64,000 nucleotides of DNA from Arcicella aquatica (GTDB lineage: Bacteria; Bacteroidota; Bacteroidia; Cytophagales; Spirosomataceae): assembly GCF_034928825.1 (NCBI RefSeq), contig NZ_JAYFUL010000006.1, positions 1-64,000 of the forward strand. Direction: 5' to 3'. The position numbers and the translations under genes were made by a program. Positions 18,631 through 27,199 of this stretch are shown here, one piece after another (the first letter of the stretch is position 1; the number at the start of each line of letters is the position of its first letter). The notes under the pieces were generated by a model. That model saw only the letters and a program-made list of their open reading frames with translations. It searched no databases and was not told the DNA's origin.

Positions 18631-19572
18631 ATGGAATCAAACAACAATCAAGGAGTATTCAAAATTACTATAGGCGTTCTGATTGGTATTGTAGCTTTAT
18701 TAAGTTACTTATTCATGGGAGCTAGAAACGAAACTTTTGAGCTTCAACATTCATTGACAACCAAAGTTGAACAGTTATCAAGTACTCAAATTAAACTAGA
18801 CTCTATTGCTTTTGTATTAAACGATAAAATAGCTGAAATTAAAAAACTGGGGGGTAATGTTACTGAATTAGAAAACGTAAAAGCTCAGTTAGAAAATGAT
18901 AAAAAGAGATTAAAATCTGACTTTAATTTCTCTGTTCAAAAATACGATACCAAAATCAAAGAATACGAAAAATTCTTGACTGTTAAAGATGACGATATTC
19001 GCAAATTGCAAGAAGAAAATGGCAACTTGATAGCACGTACCAAAACACTTGAAGAAGAAAAACAACAAGTAGTTACTGAAAACACTGGCTTGAAAACAGA
19101 AAAAGCTTCATTAGTTCAAACGGTTTCTGATTATTCTTCACAAAATGATGATTTGAAACGTAAAGTAACGATGGCAAGTGCTATGAAGGCTATCAACGTA
19201 CAAGTAGCTGCGTTGGCAGCCAATGGTAAAGTACGTGAGGGAGGCTTGTATAAAGCATCAAAAATCAATAAATTAAAGATTTCATTTATCATGCCTTCTA
19301 ATCCTGTGGCTGAGAAAAATAGCAAAGAAATTTTTGTTAGAATTCTAGATCAAAACGGAGCGGTTGTAAGCGAAGATGGTTCGGCAGGAACAGTAAATTA
19401 TGATGGAAAAGAACTAGGGTACAGCTTCAAACAAAGTGTTCCATTTGAAAATAATGACCAAAAAGTGGACATCATTTACGGTAAAAGTTCTTCTTATCAA
19501 TCAGGGAAATATAACATAGAGTTGTATTCCGAAGGGTTCAAAATCGGAAATGGTTCATTTCAAGTTAAGTAA
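18631..19572 (+). CDS. Membrane-anchored coiled-coil protein of unknown function
   Basis: 313 aa. A single N-terminal transmembrane helix (about 10-28: ITIGVLIGIVALLSYLF) is followed by a long heptad-rich coiled coil (about 35-185, rich in Lys, Glu, Leu and Asn). A compact C-terminal domain of about 115 residues, probably beta-rich (NKLKISFIMPSNPVAEKNSK, then EIFVRILDQNGAVV), ends the protein. Orientation is likely N-in with the coil in the periplasm. It lies 93 bases behind the kinase gene and may be one of its targets, since it is followed at once by a strong terminator. I do not recognise a named family. Confidence 0.8.
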   Translation: MESNNNQGVFKITIGVLIGIVALLSYLFMGARNETFELQHSLTTKVEQLSSTQIKLDSIAFVLNDKIAEIKKLGGNVTELENVKAQLENDKKRLKSDFNFSVQKYDTKIKEYEKFLTVKDDDIRKLQEENGNLIARTKTLEEEKQQVVTENTGLKTEKASLVQTVSDYSSQNDDLKRKVTMASAMKAINVQVAALAANGKVREGGLYKASKINKLKISFIMPSNPVAEKNSKEIFVRILDQNGAVVSEDGSAGTVNYDGKELGYSFKQSVPFENNDQKVDIIYGKSSSYQSGKYNIELYSEGFKIGNGSFQVK

Positions 19573-19585
19573 TGATGGAATGAAT

Positions 19586-19628
19586 AAAAACTAAAGACGA
19601 TGTTGAACAAACATCGTCTTTAGTTTTT
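19586..19628. terminator. Rho-independent terminator
   Basis: AAACTAAAGACGATGTT pairs perfectly with AACATCGTCTTTAGTTT around a 5-base loop, followed by T residues. It closes the kinase/coiled-coil gene cluster. Confidence 0.9.
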
Positions 19629-19699
19629 AAAAGGAGCAATATTATTTTTTGTTCGTTACAATTGTTTGATAACACACCAACCTTAAACTCACTAATGCT

Positions 19700-20872
19700 A
19701 TGATACTATACATCAAATTTTTCCAAATCTTATTAGTCTTCCCAAGCTTACTAATTTCAAGCACCATTGATGGACTACGAATTGCTTATCAGAAATTCAA
19801 AGAGTTTCCTCTAGCTTATACCGCACTTTCTTATCTCTTCATTACAATGTCTTTTTGTCATTATCCAATTTTTGACCATTGGATAGCAGGTTTCATCATG
19901 ATGAGCTCGCCCATTGCCTTTGTCGTAGGGCTGATAGCAAGCGGTTATTTATTATACAAAAAACAAAAAGTAATGGCCACTATTGGCTTTATCTGGGTAT
20001 TGATGGCCTTCCCCATCATGAAGCGTTTTATAAGCATCAACAATGCTAATACAGCAGAAATTACCTCTTTGAATACCTTGAAAGTATTGAGTTTTAACGG
20101 AGAATGTTTTGCTGAAAATGCGGAAGGAAATTCAAAATGGGGCGCGTTAAAGTCGGATATTGCTTGTTTTCAAGAATATTCACCCAATCAGCACCTTGAA
20201 GAGCAATACTCAAATAAGATTGAAAAACTAACGGACTTTGGTAAAGACCGTTCAGTAGGCTTGGCCTTGTTTTCTCAGTACCCAATCGTCAATCAATATA
20301 GTAAGATTTGGGACAAAGCCTATGGCCCTAAAATCAATGGTTTTATCTGTGCCGACATTGCTTATGGTAACGATACCGTTAGAGTAGTAAATGCACATTT
20401 ATGGTCGATGGGCGTAAGAATCAATCAGAGCATAGATGCCTTGAAGAATGGCGAGTTTAAACAATTTGCCTTGGAAATCATGGATACTTTTGACAAGATG
20501 AAACAAGGTTTTGAGTTTAGAAACGAACAGTTGAAAGAGGTAGAATCGTATGTAGCAGGCAGTAAATATCCCGTTATCATTTGTGGTGATTTCAACGAAA
20601 CACCATTTGGATATGCTTATGGGAAATTGAGTTTAAGCTTTAAAAATGCCTTTGAGGAGGTAGGTAAAGGTCTGGGATTTACCTTGAACAGACAACCGTA
20701 CTGTGTGAGAATAGACCAGCAATTCTTTAGTGCAGAATGGCAAGTGCAGTCGTGTCATACTATTTCAGATTTTAATATCTCAGACCATTTCCCTGTGATG
20801 GCAGAATATGTGTTAAAAAGCCCTAATAAGATTTCAAATAATTCGAACAATGTTTTTGCTTCAATTTTTTAA
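19700..20872 (+). CDS. Membrane-anchored endonuclease/exonuclease/phosphatase family protein
   Basis: 390 aa. The first 115 residues contain three hydrophobic segments, so the protein is membrane-bound. The EEP domain follows: KVLSFNGEC near 125, DIACFQEYSPN (metal-binding Glu), VVNAHLWS, VIICGDFNETPFGY (Asp/Asn pair), and the C-terminal ISDHFPVMAEY with catalytic Asp-His. This domain organisation is common in Bacteroidota, where the protein is predicted to face the periplasm. The substrate (DNA, phospholipid or phosphosugar) is unknown. Confidence 0.9.
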   Translation: MILYIKFFQILLVFPSLLISSTIDGLRIAYQKFKEFPLAYTALSYLFITMSFCHYPIFDHWIAGFIMMSSPIAFVVGLIASGYLLYKKQKVMATIGFIWVLMAFPIMKRFISINNANTAEITSLNTLKVLSFNGECFAENAEGNSKWGALKSDIACFQEYSPNQHLEEQYSNKIEKLTDFGKDRSVGLALFSQYPIVNQYSKIWDKAYGPKINGFICADIAYGNDTVRVVNAHLWSMGVRINQSIDALKNGEFKQFALEIMDTFDKMKQGFEFRNEQLKEVESYVAGSKYPVIICGDFNETPFGYAYGKLSLSFKNAFEEVGKGLGFTLNRQPYCVRIDQQFFSAEWQVQSCHTISDFNISDHFPVMAEYVLKSPNKISNNSNNVFASIF

Positions 20873-20875
20873 AAG

Positions 20876-21568
20876 CTACAATTTTATGGCAGGCTCTTGG
20901 TCATCAAAGAAAATATAGTTCAAAAAGTCTAAGTATGGTTTTAGAATAAAGCATGCTTCTGTTACTTTTTGAACAAAATTATCCGCCGATACTTCTTCGT
21001 TTGAAAATTTATGCCAGAAAAATAATTGTTTTTTACGCAGCAATTCAATCTCTGGATGCTCTTTTGAATATCCTTTTGGAGCCGACTTTACCGATTCTCC
21101 TTCGGCCTCACCAAATGCTTTTATAAAGTCAGGATTGTAAATGATTGATTTCAATTCGGCAGCATTATAATCAATTTCTTGTCGGAGTTTTGCCAATTGT
21201 TCGGGTGTAGGTGAATACATACCGCCTCCTATAAACGATTTGCCGGCTTCAATATGAAGATAATAGTCCATTCTGCCCGCTTTTCTACCACCAGCCGAAA
21301 AGCTAGCCGACAACCACGTTTTGTAAGGTGCTTTGTCTTTACTAAACCGAACATCGCGCGCTATCCTGTAATTACAGTCTTTTACTTCAACGCCAGTCAT
21401 ATCTTCAAAAGCCCCAATAGCACCAATCAGTTCTTTGATAGTAGCTTCAAAATCAGCCTTTACACCATCATACGTTTTTTTGTTGGCATGAAACCATTCT
21501 CGGGTATTGTTTTCTTTGAGTAAATTTAGGTAATCGAAAGTTGAAGTAGGAACAGCCATTATTGACAA
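20876..21568 (-). CDS. DUF2461 family protein
   Basis: 230-aa member of the DUF2461 (TIGR02453) family. The start TFDYLNLLKENNTREWFHAN and RDVRFSKDKAPYKTWLSA in the middle are the two family blocks. IGGGMYSPTPEQLAKLRQEI follows. The biochemical role of the family is not established. It converges on the EEP gene with only 3 bases between the stop codons. Confidence 0.92.
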   Translation of the reverse strand: MSIMAVPTSTFDYLNLLKENNTREWFHANKKTYDGVKADFEATIKELIGAIGAFEDMTGVEVKDCNYRIARDVRFSKDKAPYKTWLSASFSAGGRKAGRMDYYLHIEAGKSFIGGGMYSPTPEQLAKLRQEIDYNAAELKSIIYNPDFIKAFGEAEGESVKSAPKGYSKEHPEIELLRKKQLFFWHKFSNEEVSADNFVQKVTEACFILKPYLDFLNYIFFDDQEPAIKL

Positions 21569-21734
21569 TTTTAAGAAGATAAAAAACGATAATTTATTAG
21601 GTTAAAAATACTTAATTCGTGAAGTTACGTAAAATCAGGGAACACGATTTGATGGATTCATGGATTTTACTCAATTTTGCAAAATATTAACATCAGTTAC
21701 ACATTTCATTTTACGATTATACCCTTTTTTTAAA

Positions 21735-22706
21735 ATGCGCATTCTAACAGGCATACAAGCATCAGGCAGACCACATTTAGGCAATGTTTTGGGTGCAATT
21801 CGTCCAGCCATCGAATTATCAAAAAATCCAGCTAACGAATCTTTTTTGTTTATAGCCGATTTACATACACTTACTTCTTTAAAAGACGGAAAACAACTCC
21901 GTGAAAATACGTATGCTATCGCCGCCGCATGGTTAGCTTGTGGTTTTGATGCTGACAAGAATTTTTTCTATCGCCAATCTAGATTAGCAGGTTATCATAC
22001 CGAATTAATGTGGTATTTAAGTTGCTTTACACCTTTCCCTATGTTGGCGAATGGACATAGTTTCAAAGAAAAATCAGAAAAACTAGCTAATGTAAATGCT
22101 GGGTTATTTACCTATCCAGTATTACAGGCTGCTGATATAATGCTATATGACGCACATTTAGTTCCAGTAGGAAAAGACCAACGCCAACATCTTGAAATGA
22201 CAAGAGACCTAGGCGGAGCGTTTAATAATCAATATGGCGAAGATACTTTGGTAATACCAGAAGCTAAGATTGATGAAACCGTCATGGTGATTCCGGGTAC
22301 GGATGGACAAAAAATGTCAAAGTCTTATGGAAACTATATTGATATTTTCGTGGATGAAAAAGATTTGTTGAAGGCCGTAAAAAAGATTGTTACCGATGCT
22401 ACTCCACTAGAAGAACCTAAGAATCCTGAGACTGATAATGTTTTTAAACTATATTCTTTAGTAGCAACCAACGAAGAAGTTGAAGAAATGAGAGCCAAGT
22501 ACTTAGCAGGTGGGTATGGCTATGGTCATGCTAAACAAGCCTTACACCAAGTATTAGTACGTGAATTTGCCAAAGAAAGAGAATTATTTAATTATTATAT
22601 GAATAATATTCCTGAACTAGAGCAAAAATTAAAAGAAGGCGAAGCCAAAGCCGAAGTAATAGCCAAAGCCACTATCGAGCGGGTTCGTGAGAAAATGAAT
22701 TTTTAA
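21735..22706 (+). CDS. trpS: Tryptophan-tRNA ligase
   Basis: Class I aminoacyl-tRNA synthetase that charges tRNA-Trp. The HIGH-equivalent is ASGRPHLGNVLGA and the KMSKS loop is GQKMSKSYGN. From the ATG at 21,735 (MRILTGIQASG) the protein has 323 aa, the expected size. The ORF is open 25 codons further upstream, but MDFTQFCKILTS does not look like family sequence, so I reject that extension. The PAP2 gene follows after 19 bases. Confidence 0.95.
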   Translation: MRILTGIQASGRPHLGNVLGAIRPAIELSKNPANESFLFIADLHTLTSLKDGKQLRENTYAIAAAWLACGFDADKNFFYRQSRLAGYHTELMWYLSCFTPFPMLANGHSFKEKSEKLANVNAGLFTYPVLQAADIMLYDAHLVPVGKDQRQHLEMTRDLGGAFNNQYGEDTLVIPEAKIDETVMVIPGTDGQKMSKSYGNYIDIFVDEKDLLKAVKKIVTDATPLEEPKNPETDNVFKLYSLVATNEEVEEMRAKYLAGGYGYGHAKQALHQVLVREFAKERELFNYYMNNIPELEQKLKEGEAKAEVIAKATIERVREKMNF

Positions 22707-22725
22707 ATTTTATAAGATAATTTTG

Positions 22726-23286
22726 ATGAATCAACTTGATACAGCAGTCTTCTTATGGCTCAATTCATGTCATACTACTACTTTAGACCCAATAATGGCG
22801 TGGATTTCGGCAAGAAACTCTTGGATTCCTCTTTATATACTTATCATTGGATTATTAGTATGGCGTTATAAAAAGCAATCTATTGCTATCATTCTAACGA
22901 TAATAATAAGTGTAGCATTAGCTGATCAAATTTGTTCATCATTTTTTAAACCATTAGTGGAACGACTGAGGCCTTGTCATGAACCTGCCATTCAACATTT
23001 AGTCCATGTAGTAGGCAATTGCGGAGGTCAATTTGGGTTTTGTTCCTCTCATGCAGCTAACTCGTTTACCTTAGTGGTATGCTTGATATTATTGGTTGGC
23101 AAACAATATTCATGGGTCAAATACCTGTTTTTGTGGGCAATAATTGTATCATATAGTCGTATTTATGTAGGCGTTCATTATCCGCTTGATGTACTAGCAG
23201 GTGCTGGAGTAGGAGTGTTTACTGCTTTTATATCATTCAAACTATATCAATTCTATGTATCAAAATATGTTCATGAAGTGTCCTAA
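22726..23286 (+). CDS. PAP2-superfamily membrane phosphatase
   Basis: Integral membrane phosphatase with about five helices. The three catalytic motifs are present: KPLVERLRPCHEP (KX6RP), FCSSHAANSF (PSGH-like, with catalytic His) and SRIYVGVHYPLDV (SRX5HX3D). This group dephosphorylates lipids such as undecaprenyl pyrophosphate or phosphatidate. I start at ATG 22,726, one codon after a TTG. Its last 14 bases overlap the next gene. Confidence 0.92.
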   Translation: MNQLDTAVFLWLNSCHTTTLDPIMAWISARNSWIPLYILIIGLLVWRYKKQSIAIILTIIISVALADQICSSFFKPLVERLRPCHEPAIQHLVHVVGNCGGQFGFCSSHAANSFTLVVCLILLVGKQYSWVKYLFLWAIIVSYSRIYVGVHYPLDVLAGAGVGVFTAFISFKLYQFYVSKYVHEVS

Positions 23287-23713
23287 GTTGTTATCATTGC
23301 TTTTTGTATGGTGTTTGTTGAGCTCTTTTATAAATAGCGAAGAATCTGATGGAATTGTAGGCGTGTGGTTTACGGAAGACAGAGCATCCAAGATTCAAAT
23401 TTTTAAGCAGGACAATCATTATTTTGGGAAAATAGTTTGGTTAAAGTCACCTACTGTGAATGGCAAGCCCATTTTAGACACAAAAAATCCAGAAGAAAAA
23501 TTACGAACCAGACACATACTTGGACTTGTTTTTCTGAACAAATTTGTGTTTGAAGGGAATAATAGCTGGGCACATGGAGAAATTTATGATGCTCGTTCTG
23601 GAAGGACAGTATCAGGTAAAATGTCTCTTAAAAATAAAAATATGTTGGATTTGAGAGGTTTTATAGGTAGACCTCTTTTTGGCAAAACAGTAACTTTAGT
23701 CAGAGCGGAGTAG
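23273..23713 (+). CDS. DUF2147 family secreted protein
   Basis: 146-aa exported protein of the DUF2147 family. The signal peptide is MKCPKLLSLLFVWCLLSSF. The mature part starts DGIVGVWFTEDRASKIQIF and contains KLRTRHILGLVFL and EIYDARSGRTVSGKM, which are the family blocks. The fold is lipocalin-like; the function is unknown. The chosen ATG lies inside the PAP2 gene (14-base overlap), which gives a canonical signal peptide. An in-frame ATG 18 bases upstream is less suited. Confidence 0.88.
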   Translation: MKCPKLLSLLFVWCLLSSFINSEESDGIVGVWFTEDRASKIQIFKQDNHYFGKIVWLKSPTVNGKPILDTKNPEEKLRTRHILGLVFLNKFVFEGNNSWAHGEIYDARSGRTVSGKMSLKNKNMLDLRGFIGRPLFGKTVTLVRAE

Positions 23714-23718
23714 AAAAC

Positions 23719-23778
23719 TATTCCAATTTTATCCTTAGCGAGGGACTTAAGTCCCTCGCTAAGGATAAAATTGGAATA
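23719..23778. repeat. Perfect 60-bp palindrome
   Basis: Every base from 23,719 to 23,778 pairs with its mirror position around the centre CTTAAG (23,746-23,751): 30 bp per arm with no mismatch and no loop. The core AGGGACTTAAGTCCCT is preceded by TCCTTAGCG and followed by CGCTAAGGA. Part of the right arm recurs at about 116-144. It starts 5 bases after the DUF2147 stop codon. Confidence 0.97.
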
Positions 23779-23815
23779 AGACAAACATGAGTCATCCCGA
23801 ATTTTAAAATCATAA

Positions 23816-23851
23816 AAAGCGGTCGAAATTAGTTTTTCGACCGCTTTTTTA
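23816..23851. terminator. Hairpin terminator inside the MITE-like element
   Basis: AAAAGCGGTCGAA pairs with TTCGACCGCTTTTTT across an 8-base loop. It lies between two convergent genes and could stop transcription from both sides. Confidence 0.8.
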
Positions 23852-23866
23852 TGATTGATGAACACC

Positions 23867-23981
23867 GAATTCCTACTGTTTGAGCGGAGCGAGGCGGTTC
23901 GCCACTGCGATTAGGAATTCTTGATTTTCTTTTGCGGTCCGCCGCGCGGTTACTTTTCTTTCATCAAGGAAAGAAAAGTAA
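23867..23981 (+). repeat. Structured dispersed repeat, copy 1
   Basis: Two successive hairpins. In the first, GAATTCCTA (23,867) pairs with TAGGAATTC (23,912) around a loop that starts CTGTTTGAGCGGAGCGAG. Then comes the spacer TTGATTTTCTTTTG, and the second hairpin is TTACTTTTCTTTC-ATCAAG-GAAAGAAAAGTAA. The second copy at 56,900-56,984 has different stem bases but keeps the pairing, so the structure is what is conserved. Confidence 0.85.
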
Positions 23982-24094
23982 GGACTAGACAATAATAAGT
24001 AGAAAACCTCTCAAATTGTCTCCAAAACGCACAATTTTAGGGAAAATTCGGTATGACTCATGTTTGTGATTCAACAATTCAGAATATTTTATCT

Positions 24095-25117
24095 TTAGTC
24101 ATTCAATGACAATAAAAACAACATCGTATCTACACCATCCGCATAATCCCACAGCTTTGGCATTTGTGTTTCTCCGAAAGGAATACTGCCCTCAAACCAA
24201 GCATCTTTTGAAACAATACACTGAATTTTATCTGTTTTATCCGATATTTTTTGTTTTAAATCTTCTTCATTTTGGTAAGTTTCATAGAAGATAACAGAAA
24301 TAGGAGAGACCAACGACTCGTTTTTTGTCAGTATCAAAAAGCCATTATCATAATGATGCACCTGATTTACTAAATAAATAGACTTATTATAATCGTAATT
24401 ATTTTTGTATTTATTATGGTAAAAAACATCGCCCAATGGCTCGATAGTATCATAAAAATTCACAAAGTCATAATCCTCAGGAACATAAAACTTTGAGATA
24501 TTTCTACAGCCTAAACCGTAATAATCTGTAATGTCTTTTCCCAATGCAAAGAAATCATCCTCCGTTTCACTACCATTCAAAATAGCTACTGAGCTTCTAT
24601 TTTGACGAATAATATGAGCTTTATTTCTGAAATAATATTCAAAATAACGAGCCGAATTATCAGAACCAGTAGCTATTAAAGCATCCACTTCGTTCATTCT
24701 TTCGCTAATTCTAATGCCCAGAGTCGGACTAATTTCTAACAGCTTTTCAATCAAAGCTAACATCAACACCGAATCCTGCGAACTAACCTTTGCTACACAG
24801 TCATGCCCCGCAATGACAACCGTCAATAAATCATGGAAACCTACAGCAGGAATATTCCCAGCCATTATCACACCAATACTTTTTATAATCGGAGGTCTAT
24901 CAGGTATTTCATATAACCCTACCCATCTTTCCAAGGTATCTCTATCTAAATAAAAATCAGCGATTGATTTGATAGCATTCTTAGTGTTTTGGGGTGTAAA
25001 CCAGTTGTTTTGATGCGAAGCCCTATCTGCCCATTCCTCAATGATTGATTGATTTTCTTCGTCTCTTAAGAAATTTCCTAAGCTAACGAATGTTTCAATT
25101 CTTGCTTGTAAATCCAT
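24095..25117 (-). CDS. LuxC-family acyl-CoA reductase
   Basis: Predicted NADPH-dependent reductase of acyl-CoA (or acyl-ACP) to aldehyde, PF05893-like. Blocks include SIGVIMAGNIPAVGFHD (nucleotide-binding region), ILNGSETEDDF and YYGLGCRNISKFYVP, where the Cys is at the position of the catalytic thiol. The family is best known from luciferase operons but is widespread in Bacteroidota without light production. The ORF is open for 21 codons upstream, but MDLQARIETFVSLG at 25,117 is the more family-like start. It is divergent from the ferredoxin gene, a pairing often kept in this phylum. Confidence 0.88.
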   Translation of the reverse strand: MDLQARIETFVSLGNFLRDEENQSIIEEWADRASHQNNWFTPQNTKNAIKSIADFYLDRDTLERWVGLYEIPDRPPIIKSIGVIMAGNIPAVGFHDLLTVVIAGHDCVAKVSSQDSVLMLALIEKLLEISPTLGIRISERMNEVDALIATGSDNSARYFEYYFRNKAHIIRQNRSSVAILNGSETEDDFFALGKDITDYYGLGCRNISKFYVPEDYDFVNFYDTIEPLGDVFYHNKYKNNYDYNKSIYLVNQVHHYDNGFLILTKNESLVSPISVIFYETYQNEEDLKQKISDKTDKIQCIVSKDAWFEGSIPFGETQMPKLWDYADGVDTMLFLLSLND

Positions 25118-25306
25118 TTTCTGTACTTTTTTTACAAATTTACACAAATACAACGAAATATTTTTTTCAATAGTCTCCAAACTTTATAGGCTATTCAATG
25201 TTTAACTGTTAATTTTGTGAATGATTTAAAGAAATAGAATGTTTTAAATTCTGATAGAGGTATTAAATCAATTTAAGAAAGCATATACAATTAAAACGAA
25301 GTTTTT

Positions 25307-25654
25307 ATGGCAATTATCATAACCGAAGAATGCATCAACTGCGGTGCTTGCGAGCCAGAATGCCCTAATACAGCAATTTATGAAGGTGGAGTAGAATGGA
25401 CTTGGTCGGGTGGAACCAAATTAGTAGACGTTGAACTAGAAGACGGTAGTGTTATTGGAGGTAAAGACCCAATGACACCTATTTCGGATGAATTTTATTA
25501 CATCGTTTCAGATAAATGTACTGAATGTATGGGTTTCCACGAAGAGCCACAGTGTGCAGCTGTTTGCCCTGTAGACTGTTGTGTTCCTGATCCAGACCAC
25601 GAAGAAGACGAAGAAACACTGTATGCTAAAAAGGCATGGTTACACGCTGAATAG
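25307..25654 (+). CDS. 4Fe-4S dicluster ferredoxin
   Basis: 115-aa electron carrier with two [4Fe-4S] sites. The first set of ligands is CINCGACEPECPNTAI. The second is CTECMGFHEEPQCAAVCPVD, with the enlarged Cys spacing of the YfhL/FdxA-type ferredoxins. An acidic tail follows (DPDHEEDEETL). The gene is divergent from the acyl-CoA reductase and ends with a strong terminator. It may supply electrons to that enzyme or to fatty-acid metabolism, but this is inference from position. Confidence 0.95.
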   Translation: MAIIITEECINCGACEPECPNTAIYEGGVEWTWSGGTKLVDVELEDGSVIGGKDPMTPISDEFYYIVSDKCTECMGFHEEPQCAAVCPVDCCVPDPDHEEDEETLYAKKAWLHAE

Positions 25655-25673
25655 TATTTTTTATTTTTTGTTG

Positions 25674-25708
25674 AAAGCCCTGATTTAGAGATAAATCAGG
25701 GCTTTTTT
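25674..25708. terminator. Rho-independent terminator after the ferredoxin gene
   Basis: AAAGCCCTGATTTA pairs perfectly with TAAATCAGGGCTTT around a 4-base loop, followed by TTTT. Confidence 0.92.
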
Positions 25709-25905
25709 ATTTGAATAATTATATTTTTTCTTGATATTTTACTTTAAGAATATTTGGTTTTTTGTCAATATTACAGAATATGTTAAAAATGAACTTATAG
25801 AGTAAAAATATTGACATTTTTCCCCAATATGTGGTTAAAATTATACCTGTTTTGGATTATTTTTTGAAAAAAAGCCTAAAATAGGTTAAAAATTTGCACA
25901 TAAAA

Positions 25906-25937
25906 TTTGGAATAGTAAATTTTACCTATAATATTTG
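25906..25937 (+). promoter_or_regulatory. Probable Bacteroidota-type promoter of the porin gene
   Basis: TTTG at 25,906-25,909 and TATAATATTTG ending at 25,937 are 19-20 bases apart. This resembles the TTTG (-33) and TAnnTTTG (-7) elements of Bacteroidota sigma-A promoters, with one extra base in the -7 box. It leaves a 5' leader of about 40 bases before the ATG at 25,984. The rest of the 329-bp gap is A+T-rich and shows nothing else. Confidence 0.5.
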
Positions 25938-25983
25938 CACCGTAATCAAGCATTAATATTTAAACATTCAACCAAATATTATT

Positions 25984-27102
25984 ATGAAAAAAACCTTAAT
26001 CACGTTATTTTCTTTGTTTTTAGCCGTTCCTGCATTTTCTCAAGAAAAAGAGGAGGACAAAGGTAAGTTTACTTTCTCTGGATATATTGATTCTTACTAT
26101 CTAGCTAACTTCAATAACCCAAAAGATATGTCGAATACAGGTGCATCTAAAACGGCTAGAGCATTTGATCAAAAAACTGGTTTTTCTTTAGGTCTTGTTC
26201 AAACTAAAATTGGATATGCTACTGCAAAATCTGATGTTGTTGTTGACTTAGCATTCGGACCAAACGCTGACTTAGGGAACTATGGTAACAATATTGGACC
26301 ATTAGGGGCTGGTTCCTCTTCTTTGGTTATCAAACAAGCTTATTTTAACTGGAAAGCTACAGATAAATTTACTTTGACCGCAGGTCAGTTTGGTACGCAC
26401 ATCGGTTATGAAGTAATTGATGCTCCAGTAAATTATCACTATTCACTTTCTAACTTGTTCAACAATGGACCATTCTACCATGTTGGTGTGAAAGCAGCTT
26501 ATGCAGTTTCTGACAAATTTGCTTTAATGGGTGGTATTGTAAATGGAGTTGACCAACTTTACAGTAACAACGAGAAACCTGGTTTAATTGCACAAGTATT
26601 TGTTCAACCTGTTGCTGGTTGGAACGTTTATGTAAACGGAATCACTGCAAACCGTAACGCTAAAGATGCAACTACTGGTACTACTTCATCTGGATCGTAT
26701 AACTTATTGGATTTAACAACTACTTATCAAGTAACTGAGAAATTCTTATTAGGCTTAAATGCTGCAACTGGTAAGCAAAACTATGCTACTGGTGATGGTA
26801 AGACATGGGGTGGATTTGCAGTTTATCCAAAATATGACTTCTCAAGTACTTTTAGCTTAGGAGCTAGATATGAATCATTCTCTAATACAAACGGTGTAAC
26901 AGCTCTTTTAGACTATGATGGTAATGGTGTTACTGTTAATTCATTCACTGTGACTCCAACTTTTACAGTTGCAGACGGACACTTATTGTTGAAACCAGAA
27001 TTTAGAGTAGATTCTTATGACAAGAATTTCTTTACTGATGGAGATGGCGTTAAAACAAAATCTCAATCTACTTTTACTTGGGCAATGATTTATAAGTTTT
27101 AA
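25984..27102 (+). CDS. BBP2-type outer-membrane porin
   Basis: 372-aa beta-barrel protein. Signal peptide 1-19 ends AFSQ. The mature part starts with a short charged stretch and KFTFSGYIDSYYLANFNNP, then alternates aromatic-rich strands. It ends in TFTWAMIYKF, a C-terminal strand with final Phe that fits insertion by the BAM complex. The pattern is that of the putative beta-barrel porin-2 (OmpL-like) group. Position 97 bases upstream of amtB suggests it is the outer-membrane entry route for ammonium or another nitrogen source. The codon choice looks like that of a highly expressed gene. Confidence 0.88.
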   Translation: MKKTLITLFSLFLAVPAFSQEKEEDKGKFTFSGYIDSYYLANFNNPKDMSNTGASKTARAFDQKTGFSLGLVQTKIGYATAKSDVVVDLAFGPNADLGNYGNNIGPLGAGSSSLVIKQAYFNWKATDKFTLTAGQFGTHIGYEVIDAPVNYHYSLSNLFNNGPFYHVGVKAAYAVSDKFALMGGIVNGVDQLYSNNEKPGLIAQVFVQPVAGWNVYVNGITANRNAKDATTGTTSSGSYNLLDLTTTYQVTEKFLLGLNAATGKQNYATGDGKTWGGFAVYPKYDFSSTFSLGARYESFSNTNGVTALLDYDGNGVTVNSFTVTPTFTVADGHLLLKPEFRVDSYDKNFFTDGDGVKTKSQSTFTWAMIYKF

Positions 27103-27113
27103 TGATAAATAAT

Positions 27114-27146
27114 CACATAATCAGCTAAAATATAGCTGGTTATGTG
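27114..27146. promoter_or_regulatory. Hairpin between porin and amtB
   Basis: CACATAATCAGCTA pairs with TAGCTGGTTATGTG with one mismatch. The T run behind it is poor, so it may be a partial terminator or an mRNA-processing/stabilising hairpin that lowers amtB expression relative to the porin. Confidence 0.5.
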
Positions 27147-27199
27147 TAATTTAGTTTCTGTAAACAATTCCATAATAAACCCCTAAAACACTAATCACA

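Larger units (their letters stand above)
23781..24067. mobile_element. MITE-like element with 25-bp terminal inverted repeats
   Basis: ACAAACATGAGTCATCCCGA (from 23,781) recurs in inverted orientation at 24,043-24,067 as TCGGTATGACTCATGTTTGT; over 25 bases the ends differ at one position. The 287-bp interior has no ORF. It holds a terminator-type hairpin (23,816-23,851) and one copy of a structured Bacteroidota-type repeat (23,867-23,981). No clear target-site duplication is seen, so mobility is inferred from the ends only. Confidence 0.65.

Noticed and set aside
21660..21734. 25-codon upstream extension of trpS
   Set aside because: The sequence is not family-like, and the Met at 21,735 directly precedes the conserved RILTGIQASGRPHLGN block.
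23584..23865. 93-codon minus ORF across the DUF2147 end, palindrome and repeat
   Set aside because: It is built from the antisense of DUF2147 and repeat sequence; no family resemblance.
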